In this document: positions 1 to 11,276 of the stretch, one piece after another
Position numbering within the stretch: the first letter of the stretch is position 1
Layout of the letters: each line of letters begins with the position of its first letter
Source: Earliella scabrosa
Taxonomy: Eukaryota; Basidiomycota; Agaricomycetes; Polyporales; Polyporaceae
Reading direction: 5' to 3'
Assembly: GCA_022605405.1 (NCBI GenBank)
Contig: JABYQQ010000011.1
Span: forward strand, 1,054,001 to 1,118,000
DNA: 64,000 nucleotides
Notes under the pieces: model-generated
Database searches by the model: none
Seen by the model: only the letters and a program-made list of their open reading frames with translations
What the model was told of the DNA's origin: nothing
Program-made: the position numbers and the translations under genes

Positions 1-35
1 TATGCGTTGGATGAGGGGAGGAGCGGGGAACGTAC

Positions 36-1159
36 CTTGGTACCGGGAGCATGGTTGCCCCAGTCCGAGAGGTCCAACGCATATTCGGAGTTCGGCCACA
101 TGATCCTACGCAACACGTCGTCAGCGCACACGATCCGAAAGACGAACAAGCCAAAACGCACTTCATGCCGTCCTCCGTCTGCTCGACGTTCCAAGTGACA
201 GGGTACGTGCTCGCGACGATGGCAGCACCGTGCTTCACGCCGCCCTCGGTCGAGAGGTACAGCGAGTGGCCCTCGGGCGAGCGGCGCACGCAGCGGATGA
301 TGTACCCGTGCCCTGTCGGGATGAACTCCCACTGCTGGTTCGGCCCGCCGTGCATCGGGTACCCGATGACCGTCTTGTGGTCCGCCCCGGACAGGTCCAT
401 CGCCGTCCCGCCCCGCGCGTTCAGGAGGACGTACGTGCCAGGCGCCAAGATCGAGGGCGACAGCGCGCGCGGCGAGACAGCCACGGCGGTCGCATCGCTC
501 CCTTCCGTCGGGTGGTGCGCGTGCGCGGGGAGAGAGCCGAGGTCGAGGGGGGCAAGGCCCTCTTCCGTCTTGAGCTCCGCGCGTGGCGTCCGCGCGGTGT
601 CAGCGACCTCGGCCTGGGTGGGGTTCTCTCCTTCTTGCGAAGGCTGCGGGTGCTGCGGCTCCTCGGCCTCGAACGACCCTACGGGTGGGATGCCCGCCTC
701 GAGGTCTGGCTCTTCGGTGGCCTTGGGGCTGTCGCTAAGGACGTGGGGGACGGCCTGGACGTCGTACCCTTGCACCTGCACGGTGTCGGGCTCGGGGGAG
801 CGCTGGTCGGAGCTCTTCTCGACGGCTTGCTCGGGGACGGGGGTAGGGGGCTCTGCGCCGGGCATGGCACGGGAACGCACCGAGTCGCGGTCGCTGGATG
901 CGCTGTTGAGGTGGGCGGGCTTCTGCTTGGCGGCGCCGTTGGGGCCGTTGCCGTTCATGTCGCTCGGAGCGTTGCCCATGGTGTCTTTGGTCTTGTCGAG
1001 GCTGGACTTGCGAGTGGTGGAGTCGATGGACTTGCGACTTGCGGTGTCGAGGGTCTTGCGATGGAAGAGCCCTTTGATAGTGCTGTTGGTAGTTGCAGGG
1101 GGTGCGGAGGAAGATTTGGCTGGCGTCGTTCCGCGTCGGCGGATGGTGAGGGTGGGCAT
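36..1159 (-). CDS. Ricin-B-like (beta-trefoil) lectin with long disordered N-terminus, partial
   Basis: Exons seen: 1159-162 and 105-36; the next intron (GTACGT donor at 35) runs off the window, so the C-terminus is missing. Residues 1 to about 235 are low complexity (Ser/Thr/Pro/Glu-rich, predicted disordered). From about residue 236 the protein aligns by eye with the two compact lectins at 50.7 and 56.3 kb: a GTYVLLNARGGTAMDLSG stretch, then GGPNQQWEFIPTG, and after the intron YALDLSDWG. The first intron sits at the same place as in those paralogues and has a CTGAC branch site, which supports the model. Fungal beta-trefoil lectins bind glycans, and many act in defence against grazers. The substrate here is unknown. 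The long N-terminal extension is unusual next to the 140-residue paralogues. ATG 1159 is the first Met of the open frame. Confidence 0.75.
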
Positions 1160-1634
1160 TCCGGTAGGAGAGCGAGGACGAGCTGTTTAACACTGGAGAG
1201 AGGTGATGTAGGGTGGAATCCGTGAGGTGCAAGGTGTGCGGTGCAACACCTGCTAGGTGCGTGTTGCGTAGCTGCGAGGTTGAGGGGCGAGGAGGTGCAG
1301 GAGAGGATGGAGAAGGCCTGTTATCTGTTGCGCACAGCAGTTCTTGACATTGCGCAACGCGCGTGGCTTTACGTACCGGGGGCGCGTTCGGGTGGATTCT
1401 GGGTGTAATTGAGGCATCGACGCGTCCTCCACGCGTGTTGAGGCGGGGAACGCGTGCAGCACAACACGTGTGTCGTGGCTGGTGCGTTTCGACTGCACGC
1501 CACGCAAACGCCCCGTGTGCGCCGAAGGCGTGGGGACACGAAGAAGCACGAGAGTAGAATATGACGCACGAATGTGATACAACACTATAGCCTGGGTGAT
1601 ACAATAAGGAAGATCTTGGACTGCACAAGCACTA
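1160..1634. other. Intergenic
   Basis: 475 bp between the lectin start and the SUMO 3' end, both on the minus strand. It should hold the lectin promoter and the SUMO terminator. No clear TATA box, RNA gene or coding-like stretch is seen. Confidence 0.5.
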
Positions 1635-2250
1635 TCACAAAGAACCGCCGCCGAGCTGAGACAATCGCGTAAGAATCTGTGCAGTATGACGAGCAGGGCA
1701 CGCACCTGCTGCAAATGGGCATCAATCGTGTCTCCGTCCTCCATGTTGTGCTGCAGTTCGGTCGGTGAGCGTCGTGCCAGCCACTAAACGCGCGAGGTCC
1801 ATACCTCTGCGGGTGTCTCTTCAGGACGCAGTCGCTGGCCGCTGAACGTAAACTTGAACGTTCCTACCGCAGGCACCGGAGATGAGATCAAGAGCACGGA
1901 TATCAGACAGAATGTTAATCCCACCTGGGTCCTTCTGGAAGCGTTTCTGCGGACAGTGTGGGGGCGTTGAGACGGACTGCGGCGCGAGAGGACGGTGTGC
2001 TCACCTCTGCTGCCTCGAAGAGTTTCTTGAACGGCATGCCAGGCTTCACCTTGACGGTACATGCTGCGCAGGAGTCGGCATCAGTCCACAGTGGAACGGA
2101 TGCATCCGTTTCGCGTCCCCCGCCGCCTGCCATACGCGCCGCGGCGCGCCCCTCGACGCGTCCTGGAGGGACATGCTACTCACTTTGGCCCTCAAAGTCG
2201 ACAACGAGGTTAATCTTGGGCTTGACGTCTTCCTGCTGCTCTTCTGTCAT
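1635..2250 (-). CDS. SMT3: SUMO (ubiquitin-like modifier) precursor
   Basis: Six exons: 2250-2184, 2063-2005, 1946-1925 (22 nt), 1863-1805, 1750-1706, 1655-1635 (21 nt). They encode 90 residues. Family features are a short flexible acidic N-terminus containing VKPK, the beta-grasp core INLVVDFEG ... CTVKVKPGMPFKKLFEAAEK ... FTFSGQRLRPEETPAE, then MEDGDTIDAHLQQ and a C-terminal GGGSL. SUMO is made as a precursor. A Ulp-type protease cuts after the di-glycine, and the mature protein is conjugated to lysines of nuclear and other proteins by E1 Aos1/Uba2 and E2 Ubc9. The tail after the glycines here is only GSL or SL, depending on which glycine pair is used. All junctions are GT-AG with phases that keep the SUMO frame. 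Alternatives such as ubiquitin or NEDD8 are excluded by the N-terminal extension and the core sequence. Confidence 0.92.
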
Positions 2251-2494
2251 GGTGTCGGTGGGTGGCGGGTGGTGGTTGGGTGAGGATAGGAGGAGAAGAA
2301 ACACCAGTCCCCGACGCGAGACTCGCGTTTGGGCGTCTGTGCGGGACTTGTCCTTTGACCGCGTTCCGCGTCTCCCACTGCCTCGAGCAGCTTCTCATCA
2401 TCTGTGCACCATGCTCTGGACCGCATACACAGGCTGAGGACGATCTACATACTCCAACTACTACTAGCACGACCGAAACGACCGCAACGCCACC

Positions 2495-4797
2495 ATGGCT
2501 GACTACGAGGACAGCGACTTACCCAAGTTCGACAAGCAGAAGTACCACAGACACTTGAGGGGATGGTTCAGCTATGCGTTCGCGAGGTATGTCCAATACT
2601 GCTCCAGCAACTTGGCAAGACTTGGGAGCAGACAGTTGATTGCGCCTCTCAAGTGAAGTGTTCGTCATAGTTTCCTTGACCCTCTTCCTACCGATCTGTC
2701 TGGAGCAGTTCGCCCGGTACGTCCCCGTTCACCCCATGGTCCATGGTGCGGAAGTCTTATGTTGGTCAAGAGACAACGGGTTCCTCCTGCCGGACAAGAC
2801 TCAACCATGTACTTCGCCGACAACATCACCTGCAACGAGTGACGATTCGGACGCACGCTGTGTGGTGAAGCTGGGATGGCTATGGATTGACAGTGCGAGC
2901 TTCAGGTGAGCAGAACCCATGTCATAAGGCGTATGCAAGTCTGTGTGTATCTGGCCCATTTGGGCGATGCGACCGGGTGCTGCCATATGCTGGCCATCGT
3001 ATGAAGGAACGAAGGTTCTTGTTCTATCTGGCCTTCAGTCCGCTCCTACGACTAGCTCCGTACCCGTATATCAGGTTTGGCTGTATTCTCGATGGTGCGA
3101 AGAAATTGTCTGCTTCAACTAGCTCGTCTTGTTCTCTTCTCCCTGCGGGTATAGCAAGTTGATACTCACTACTATGATAGCTTGTACGTGTACTCGACCT
3201 CTGTCGCCCTCCAAGCCTTAACAGTTATCTCCATGGGAGGCATAGCAGATCATCGTATGCCCCACTACTTCTCTCATAATCAAATAAGACACTGACGCAT
3301 CCTCGTGCATAGCCCCGCATCGCAAACTACTACTACTCACGTTCGCTGCGTTGGGATCCCTCTCTGCCATCCTCTTCCTGCTCCTTCCATCGACCTCACC
3401 AGCATGGCCCTTGGTTGCACCTCTCGCTATATGCGCGAACGTCGGATTCGGAGCCTCCATCGTCGCGCTAAACGCGTACATTCCGACGCTTGCGCATAGC
3501 GCCGAAGAGGTTGTCAACGCACGCGCGGACCTCGTGCGTCTCGAGCGAGACTGCTCCGCACCGCCCGCCTACGACGACTCCGGGGTCGAGGGCGTCAGTG
3601 ACGCAAATGCACCTCTTCTCGGCCATGCAAACGGTCAGACCGACAGCAGTGCCGTCGCTGCTGCGAAGGCCAAACACGACAAGCTCCTGTCCGCAACCAC
3701 GTCGCGCATATCTTCGCAGGGCATTGCGCTCGGGTACGCAGCGGGTATTGTGATGCTGCTGCTGGCGCTCATCCCCGTCCGCGCGATGAAGGGGTCGACG
3801 GATGCGCTTCGCCTGGCCATAGGCCTGAGTGGGATCTGGTGGGCGGTCTTCTCGCTCCCAGCAGCCGCCTGGCTCCCTGGCGCATCCGCGATGACGCCTG
3901 TAGGGGCCCTGGCGCTCTCAGAGGAAGCCCGCGAAGAAGCGCAGGCCGGACTACGGGAAGACGAGGCCAACTGGAGTATGTCCCGCGAGATCGTGCGGGC
4001 GTGGAAGCGGCTCGGACAGATGCTGCGCTGGACGGAGATCAAGCGCCTGCGCAACACGTTCGTCTACCTCGCGGCGTGGTTCTTGCTCTCCGACGGCTTC
4101 ACGACGATCACGTCGACGGCGCTGCTCTTCGCAAAGACGACGCTGCACATGCCGCCCTCGTCGCTGATCGTCATTGGCGCGGTCACTCCGACCGCGGGCA
4201 TCCTGGGTTCCCTCGTGTGGCCGGCGCTCCAGCGGAGGTTCGGGTGGTCGAATCTGAAGGTGCTGGTGATCCTTGTCGCCATGGCCTCTGTCATCCCGGC
4301 GTACGGATGCTTGGGCTTCCTTCCGGTTTTCCAGCGCTCGAGCGTCAAGTTTGGTGGGCTGACGACGCCGGGCGAGATGTATGCCCTGGCGGTGTACTTT
4401 GTGAGTGACAGCCCGTTTGTTCAATGCGAGCTTTCTGATGACGCATCGTGCTATCAGGGCTCGGTGTACGGCGCATTCCAAGGATACGCTCGCGCGTTCT
4501 ACGCCGAGTTCATCCCACCAGGCGAAGAAGCACGGTGGTACGGGCTCTTCTCGATCACTGACAAGGTGCGCACTACTGTCCCGCACGTCGAGCCGCAATG
4601 TCTGACGACTTATGCAGTCGAGTTCGTTCGTCGGACCGCTCATTGTCGGCCTCATCGCGGACACCACCGGCAATATCCGCTACGCGTTCTTCTTCCTCGT
4701 CGCCATGATCTGGGCGGCCGTGCCGATCCTCATGGCGGTCGACGTCGAGCGCGGACGCGAAGATGCGCAACGCTATACCACCCGCGGGTCTCGATGA
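2495..4797 (+). CDS. ATG22: ATG22 vacuolar amino-acid effluxer (MFS-type)
   Basis: Seven exons: 2495-2586, 2654-2716, 2771-2905, 3181-3254, 3313-4400, 4458-4565, 4618-4797; 579 residues. Atg22 is a pol-type membrane protein of the vacuole that exports amino acids released by autophagic breakdown. Diagnostic stretches are GWFSYAFASEVFVIVSLTLF, ICLEQFAR, SLYVYSTSVALQALTVISMG and a C-terminal AFFFLVAMIWAAVPILMAVD. Many hydrophobic segments, about a dozen, are visible. Between the first and later membrane segments lies a hydrophilic loop (about residues 195-245) rich in Ala and Asp. The third intron is 275 bp, long for this genome, but the frame across it restores a family-typical sequence. The gene diverges from SUMO across a 244 bp shared upstream region. 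Confidence 0.9.
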
Positions 4798-4926
4798 CAT
4801 CCAAGATATCTTCATTTCTTCTGGTCTCTGTGCTCTCGACGTTCGTGTATCATACTGCTATCTACCGCGTACTGGACTCATCTCCCGCAATTACTTGTTC
4901 CCCGACTGCCCTCACAAGAAACGGCA

Positions 4927-5450
4927 TCAGTACGAACGGCACGTCGGGATACGAGATCGGTGAGTAGCGGACCTCACCTTCTGTTCACTACCTTCCACCC
5001 AGATCGTCTGCGGCCGTTCCACCTCACTTGCATTGAGGTCGTGGCGCTTGTATACATGGATCCGGTCCCACACCGACCCATCCGCTTTCGTATGGCGGAT
5101 GACGCGGTCCTGGCGGTCGAGGAACCGCACCGTGACCCATTCGTGCTGGACCTTCTGCGGGTCGTGGACGTGGTAGCCCGACCTGAACGTTGCTGTGAAT
5201 GCCTTCTTCGGACGGGTGCACGCAGGCTTCAATGAACGTACGTGATTTGCATGACATATGCACCGTGGCGCTTGAATCCCAGACGTTTGCGCACCTCGAG
5301 CGTGCGGCTGATGCACAGCTGACGCATACGCTCGTCCGCAGCGTACAGCGTGTCGGGTTGGAACACGGCGACCCAAGAGGAGGCGGCGCGTTGTATGCCA
5401 CCACGTGTCGAGGCGATTTGGCGGAGGATGTGGGCGCTCAGTGGTAGCAT
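4927..5450 (-). CDS. Small hypothetical protein
   Basis: Two-exon model: 5450-5242 and 5182-4927, joined by a 59-nt intron with GTACGT donor and TTCAG acceptor; about 154 residues. The N-terminus (MLPLSAHILRQIASTR) is basic and amphipathic, like a mitochondrial presequence. The second exon reads SGYHVHDPQKVQHEWVTVRF followed by a Lys/Arg-rich segment containing IHVYKR. I do not recognise the family. High GC at third codon positions in both exons and a TATATA about 60 bp upstream (5511-5516) support it being real. The C-terminal 25 residues look less coding-like, so another intron or an earlier stop is possible. It converges on ATG22. Confidence 0.45.
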
Positions 5451-5562
5451 GGGGAATGGTTCTCTGTAGGGTTTGCGTCCGACTGGATGGCCGTAACGTG
5501 GGTATATATTCGCTCGCCGACGCGACGGGCCCCAAGGTGCTTCGCCTAAACACTACCCTACC

Positions 5563-5817
5563 ATGCCATTCCCGGTCAAGTTCGACGTATCCGGTGCGGC
5601 TGGCAGTCAGGGCGCCCGAGCGCCGGCTGCAGCTACGGTAGTGGTGGTATGTGAGTTGACCCAATTTCTCATCCTGGTCCGTCTATGAAGTCATCCCTAT
5701 AGTGCACCATGCCGTCGCGGAGCTGAATCGTGTGAAACGTGGACCAACCTTGTATCGCAGCAGGACAATCCCTGAACCTGGCAAATTACTTGCGATGATC
5801 GCCGACGAGAGAGGTAA
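5563..5817 (+). other. Possible short gene, structure unresolved
   Basis: An ATG at 5563 opens a short frame (MPFPVKFDVSGAAGSQ...) with a GTATGT donor at 5648, about 50 bp downstream of the TATATA at 5511-5516. After 5700 another coding-like stretch (HHAVAELNRVKRGPTLY...) ends in a GTAAGT donor at 5815. No GT-AG splice joins the two in frame, so this is either a gene I cannot resolve or a relic. It may share a bidirectional promoter with the minus-strand gene at 4927-5450. Confidence 0.25.
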
Positions 5818-5906
5818 GTGGGGCTTCGTGCGCTCTCGATAGGGAAACTAAGGAACTATACAGAAACTATACGGCTTTACGAAGTATCGTCACAGACCAA
5901 AGTTTA

Positions 5907-6935
5907 TTACAAACTCGCTGCAATCTCGTCCTGCCACGCGGCGGCTTTGTCCACATCCGCCGTCATCTCCGAGATGTGGGTCCTCGCGAATTGCACTCCT
6001 TCGGGCCCCAGAGGCAACCGGCCCGGGGGTGTGGGCAGCAGGCTGAGCCGGTAGACCGTCTCGACGCCCTTCGCGGTATCGCCGTACGCATCCACTACTG
6101 AGGGTGTGACGAGGGCATTGCGGATGATCGTGGTCATCATCGTCTCGTCGGTGTACGCAGGGTGGGGAGGGAGCATCTGTCGCGACTTGGCGACGTCAGT
6201 CTTGTATCCTCCGGGCTCTACGGCGGTGACCTGGAGAAGGCAAGATATGAGTTCGGCTCAATGCACGGCGTTGGAAGGTGATGACGCACCCGGATGTTCC
6301 ACTCAGGCTTCATCTCCTTTCCTAGGGATTCGGTCAAGCCTTCGATGGCTACGTTTATGGTGAGCATCATGCAGTGTTGTGTAAAGAACGTGCACTTACC
6401 CCACTTCGACGCACAGTACCACCCGAGTATAGGGTAACCGATGATCCCCGCAGCGGCAGTGTTGGTGATGAGGTGTCCGCCTTGCGGCGTGTTCTCCTCT
6501 CGGAAGAAACGAACGGCCTCTTGCGAGACATGCGCCGCGCCCCAGAAGTTGGTCTCGAACATCGCCCGCACAGGCTCGTCGGGTACACCCTCGACCTCCC
6601 CCGCGACGATGTAGCCGGCGTTGTTGAAGACGACATCGACGCGCCCGAAGGCCGCCTTGGCCTGCCGGAACGCCTCCTTGATCTCCTCGGGCTTGGTGAC
6701 GTCGAGCTTGACCACCAGGAGCTGCTCGGGAGTGTATTGCGCGGCGAACTCTTTGAGTACTTCGGGCGTGCGGAGGGTGGCGACGACCTTGTCGCCGTGG
6801 CCGAGGGCGCAACGCGCCATCTCCAGGCCGAAGCCGGAGGACGAGCCAGTAACTGCGAGGAGCGTGCGGTGAGTGTGCAGGTCGATGCTGGAGAACGACC
6901 CGGAACTCACTGAGCCACACACGAGGAGTTGACAT
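5907..6935 (-). CDS. SDR-family oxidoreductase (SDR1)
   Basis: Exons 6935-6911, 6852-6400, 6348-6290 (59 nt), 6230-5907; 286 residues. Classical short-chain dehydrogenase/reductase features: an N-terminal VWLITGSSSGFGLEM nucleotide-binding loop (TGxxxGxG), VVFNNAGYI (NNAG), and catalytic YCASK (YxxxK) split near the exon 2/3 junction. These enzymes use NAD(P)H to reduce or oxidise alcohols, ketones or related groups. The substrate cannot be read from sequence. The C-terminal exon (PPHPAYTDE..., then RLSLLP) is shared by all six SDRs in the window. It is the terminal gene of the left oxygenase/SDR series. By sequence it resembles SDR5 and SDR6 (EEIKxAFR..AK, EENxPxGGHL) more than its direct neighbours. 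Confidence 0.88.
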
Positions 6936-7016
6936 TGTCGCAGGTAGAGTTGTTTGAGTTTGAGAGAGGGAGATGAGACTGATGAGTGTTGATGGCCTTT
7001 GCAGCTCGCTTCCTGC

Positions 7017-7024
7017 TATATATA
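7017..7024 (-). promoter_or_regulatory. TATA box of SDR1
   Basis: TATATATA about 80 bp upstream of the SDR1 start codon. The position matches TATA elements before the other SDR and oxygenase genes. Confidence 0.6.
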
Positions 7025-7618
7025 CGGCGCTGGCCCTAGGCACCATCCTACATTATTTTCACAGCCTCCGCGGTGTCGTCGGACGTCAAATTCGTACCTT
7101 TGCGATCGGTACGAGCCACGGTCGCCCAACTTGCAAATTATAGTCGGCGTCGGGCGGGCTTGCGGGCGGCTGTCGGCGGCTGGCCCGACCGACGGCAAAC
7201 AGCCGCCCGATGAAGAGTACTCGCCGCCTCTCCCCGCCCGTCGAGTATATTCAACCACGCGTACCTGTTGCCCGATCGGAGGGGAGAAAGCTTGGCCGCG
7301 TACTCATCTGCGGTTCCTCTCTACGATGCTTTAGACGAATATCATACCTGGACTTGCACATGATCCCATTGCCGATCGGTGAGTCTCAGTCCACTGACTG
7401 TGCAGTGATCCTAGTGACCTCGCCTCTCTTCATCTAGTCTGCATCGTGCCAAAAGCATCGACCGCCCGTCTGAGGGGATATGATGACCAGGAGCCCCCCA
7501 AGCCTCAGGTTCGATGCTGTGTTGGTGACAAGTACAGTTCGAACCGATAAGGACTCGGAGCATAGCATTCCCCCACGTGCGCTCATGGTAAACGCCACGA
7601 GGTGTGGCTGTTACACAT
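7025..7618. other. Intergenic
   Basis: About 600 bp between SDR1 and the 3' end of SDR2. A GC-rich stretch at 7140-7215 has several GCCCGNC/CGGGCG repeats and could form hairpins. No coding-like frame is supported. Confidence 0.4.
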
Positions 7619-8688
7619 CTACTCGTCTCTCTCCGAATCCTTAGACCATGATGCATATTCCTCGACCTCAGCCGAGAACCTAGCAATTTTCCCCCGCGCC
7701 AAGTCGACGGAGTCCTGCCCAAGAACCAGACGCATCGGCGGATTCTCCAACTGACTCAAGCGGTATAGGACCTGCGCAGCCTTCGCACCATCTCCCTTGA
7801 TGTTGAACCTCGGGTCTATGTTCCCCGTGAGGCTGGCCAAAATGGCCTTGCGCGACAAAGCCGAGGCCAGTGTCGGTTTTGTGTATGCAGGGTGTGGAGG
7901 TAGTTTCACCTCGTTCACGATGGCGTTAGTCTGGAACGCTCCCAGTGGGATAGTGGTGATCTGATGGACGACATCGTTTGTCCAGCATACTCATTACACC
8001 GCCACCGATTGTAAACTCACCTTGATGTTCCACTCAGGGTCCAATTCCATCGCAAATGTCTCCGACAGGCCTTCCACAGCTGTAAATTGACCGTCAGCTA
8101 CCCGGGCCGGTGCCCACGAACATAGACTCTCATTGCTCACCGTGCTTGGCCGCCGTATAGAACCCACACGCGGGGTAGCCCACGAAGCCCGTGCCAGAGG
8201 TGATCTGTATGATTCGTCCACCCTTCCCCGGCTCGTTGACTTCGCGGAAGAAGCGCACGGCCTCCTGCATAACGTGCGTCGCGCCCCAGAAGTTCACCTC
8301 GAACATCGCGCGCGCTACGTCGTCTGGCGTGCCTTCGACCTCCCCGAGGAGGGCAAGCCCGGCGTTACTGACAACGACGTCGAGCCTCCCGAAGACCTCC
8401 TGCACCTTTTTGAAGGCGTCTAGGATGTCTTGGTGGATGACGACGTCGACCTTCAGGACGAGGAGGCGGTCGGGGCCGTACTGGGCGACGAGATCGTTGA
8501 GTACCTCGGGCTTGCGGAGCGTCGCGACGGCGATGTCTCCATTCTCGAGGACACGGCGGGTCATTTCGAGCCCGATGCCAGAGGAAGAGCCGGTAACTGT
8601 TGTGGTGGAATTCTAGTCAGTCGCCGCCATGTACGCGAGGGGTAGACTGTGGCGTACTCAGCCAAACACGAGGGGAGGAGCTGGTCAT
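7619..8688 (-). CDS. SDR-family oxidoreductase (SDR2)
   Basis: Exons 8688-8658, 8596-8141, 8079-8021 (59 nt), 7960-7619; 295 residues. Motifs: ITGSSSGIG, VVVSNAGLA (SNAG in place of NNAG), and YTAAK as the YxxxK catalytic pair. The central region HQDILDAF and the GGRIIQITSGTGF strand group it with SDR3 and SDR4. NAD(P)-dependent oxidoreductase of unknown substrate. Its intron positions are the same as in the other five SDRs. The change of the first Asn in NNAG is tolerated in some SDRs but may alter catalysis. It lies between SDR1 and SDR3, all on the minus strand, with separate promoters. Confidence 0.88.
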
Positions 8689-8761
8689 CGTGGAGTGAGG
8701 GGATAGGTGTGTAAGTTCGAGGTGCGATTCTGCAGTACGCCGCCGCTCTCGTCTGGCCAGC

Positions 8762-8768
8762 TTTTATA
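8762..8768 (-). promoter_or_regulatory. TATA box of SDR2
   Basis: TATAAAA on the minus strand about 75 bp upstream of the SDR2 ATG. Confidence 0.6.
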
Positions 8769-9651
8769 TTCTTGCTGTAGCCTGTATGCTCTTACTAACT
8801 CTCCGGTATCGGGCAGTGTAAGCACCTAACCGATGGAGTTATAGAGTCTGACCAAGAAGGAACCTTTGACTGGTCTTGAACAGTGTATACGCCACGGAGT
8901 TGGCTTCATAATGCTTTTGTATCCCTATACCAGCAGATCCCACCTACATGCATGGCCAAGCTGCATCGATCGGGTGGGCTTCTCGCCGCCCGGTGTACAG
9001 TCATCTACCGGTCCTCGGGACACCTGGCTGTTTCTCGGTCGCCCGTGCATCGTTTCTCCTCATTCTTTCTTCATCTGTGCAGACAACATATACTTACAGT
9101 CAGTTTGACACACGTTCCAGAGTGTGACGGTATGAACTCGCTGGTCCAGCAGCTTCGTAAACGGTCACAAAGAGCATTTTGGACCTTTTCGGGTGCAATA
9201 GTGGTTAGAGTGAATATTTTCCCTTTAAAATTTACCAGCACACTCTGTATCACACAACCTATAGAACAGTCAATTGCTCGACACCCAACGAGGAGAAGAA
9301 ACGATGGCTGAGAACCCCTTAACCGAGCGGGCGCTAGGACAGAGACATCATATGCCTTTCTGGGACATCGGCATGATAACCCCATGAAGCACTCGAAGTT
9401 TCCATTTTGAGAGGTTTCCCCATGATTCCTCAGGAGCATGAGGTTGACAGTACTGAGTATACCATTCCCTCTGAGTTGAGATGGCGGAAGGCGAGTACGA
9501 ATGTAATCGAGATTGCGCGCTTCGCGTGACTCTCACGTGTCTGGGCGCGTACAAATCGGCTAAGTCCGAGAGTCCTTCAAGTTCGACTTCAAACGTTCTA
9601 CAATCAAGGTTCGCCAGCTCATTATCGACAGTACAACTTGCTACTGATCAC
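8769..9651. other. Intergenic, 0.88 kb
   Basis: Lies between SDR2 and the 3' end of SDR3. Base composition drops towards AT around 9170-9280. No coding, RNA or repeat feature could be supported. Confidence 0.4.
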
Positions 9652-10705
9652 TCAGGGTCTACTCAGCCCTTCTGACCAGGATGCGTACTTCTCAACTTTT
9701 GAAGAGAAAGAACTAAGCTTGCCCCGGCAGAGCTCCACGCTGTCTTTGCCCAGAGGTAGTAGACGCAGCGGCGGAGAAGCCAACTCGCTGAGTCTGTAGA
9801 ACGTCTTCGCCGCCTTGGCAAGATCGCCATCGACATGAAAATTTGGATCCTCCTGGCTAGTTGCGCTCGCAAGAATCCCCCGTCGCATGGTAACACTCGG
9901 GAGTGCGGGGTTGGTATATGCAGGATGGGGTGGAATCTTGACCATGCCGACTGCAACAGAATTGGTCGCAAACGAGCCCTTAAGAGGGACTATTGTCACC
10001 TGATACGCGAGATACACCGTAAGTCCCGTTGTACGTCTTTATGGTCAAACCTCCGACTCCAACCTTGATATTCCAAGCCGGGTCTAGCTCTAACGCCTGT
10101 GTCTCGCTGAGTCCCTCCAGAGCTGCATTTGATGTGAGTATGCGAATACCAGTTGCACATGAACGTGACACTAACCGTGCTTTGTCGCGGAGTAGAAGCC
10201 ACATGAAGGCCAACCCACAATCCCGCAACCCGAACTGATCTGAATCAACCGACCGCCGATACCTGGTCCGTTCACCTCCCGGAAGAACTTGACCGCCTCC
10301 TGTGTGACGTGGACCGCGCCCCAGAAGTTCACCTCGAATAAAGCGCGCGCCACCTCGTCTGGGGTGCCCTCGACCTCGCTTAGAACCGCGTATCCGGCGT
10401 TGTTGAAGACGAGGTCGAGCCGGCCAAAGACGTCCTTCGCCCTTGCAAACGCGTCGACGATGTCCTGGTGAATTGTGACGTCGACCTTCAGGACCAAGAG
10501 CCGCTCTCGCGGATATTCCGCGACCAAGTGTTTCAGGGCCTCTGGCTTACGCAGAGTCGCGACGGCGATATCCCCGTTCTCGAGCACACGCCGTGTCATC
10601 TCTAATCCCATACCGGGCGAGGATCCTGTGACTGATACATCGTGAGTAGTTGTGCACGGGTCACCGAGGCATGCACTCACTAAGCCATACGCGCGGTCCA
10701 GGCAT
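9652..10705 (-). CDS. SDR-family oxidoreductase (SDR3)
   Basis: Exons 10705-10681, 10631-10176, 10122-10064 (59 nt), 9999-9652; 295 residues. Motifs: ITGSSPGMG, LVFNNAGYA and YSATK. It is the closest sister of SDR2 (shared NGDIAVATLRKPE, HQDI.DAF, VEGTPDEVARA). A Pro replaces the third Ser of the glycine-rich loop. NAD(P)-dependent oxidoreductase; substrate unknown. It is the gene nearest the left oxygenase, in the position occupied by SDR4 in the right-hand series. Confidence 0.88.
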
Positions 10706-10761
10706 CTTGTGAGGTGGTTCTAGGAGATATTGTTGCCCAGCAAGAGGGTCTTCGCAGTGGC

Positions 10762-10768
10762 CTTTATA
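10762..10768 (-). promoter_or_regulatory. TATA box of SDR3
   Basis: TATAAAG on the minus strand about 60 bp upstream of the SDR3 ATG. Confidence 0.55.
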
Positions 10769-11276
10769 CTCCACTGAAGTGACTCCTCTCAGTGTCCTAC
10801 ATTCGGCTCAAATACCACCTCATGTCCGCTGCGCGCGGAATTTCAACGATGTGCGGCTCACGTCCGTGTGGACGCCGGCGCAAGTCAATGTAATCCGTGG
10901 ACTCGGGCGGGGTCCTCCCCGCCCGCTTGACGAGCGTATCTTCCACATTGTGGGATCGGGGCGGGTATACGTACGAGGGTCCTGGTGTTGACGGCTCCGG
11001 ATGTTCCCAGCAAGAGCTGCGCCATCGGAAGCTATCAGCGCTCAGCGTGACAGCACCCGACCATACCGATGTTAGGGCGGCACCGACGGGGTGTTCCTAC
11101 CGCTAATACGGACTGTCAACACTCTATTCCACAGCTCCACAGCTGACAGCCAATCGAATACTAGAAGATGAAGTGAGTCATTCTACGAGTTCCTCGGATG
11201 ATAATGACTTCATGGTACAGGGACGCGTGCCAGAACGTCAAGCTGCTTCGAGTTCTGCCTCGACATCACCGTCGGC
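10769..11276. other. Intergenic
   Basis: About 500 bp between the SDR3 promoter and the oxygenase 3' end. Nothing beyond expected promoter and terminator sequence is seen. Confidence 0.4.

Noticed and set aside
51..1190. Long plus-strand open frames opposite the first lectin gene
   Set aside because: They mirror a GC-rich coding exon on the minus strand, contain no domain, and the minus strand carries the trefoil motifs and correct splice sites.
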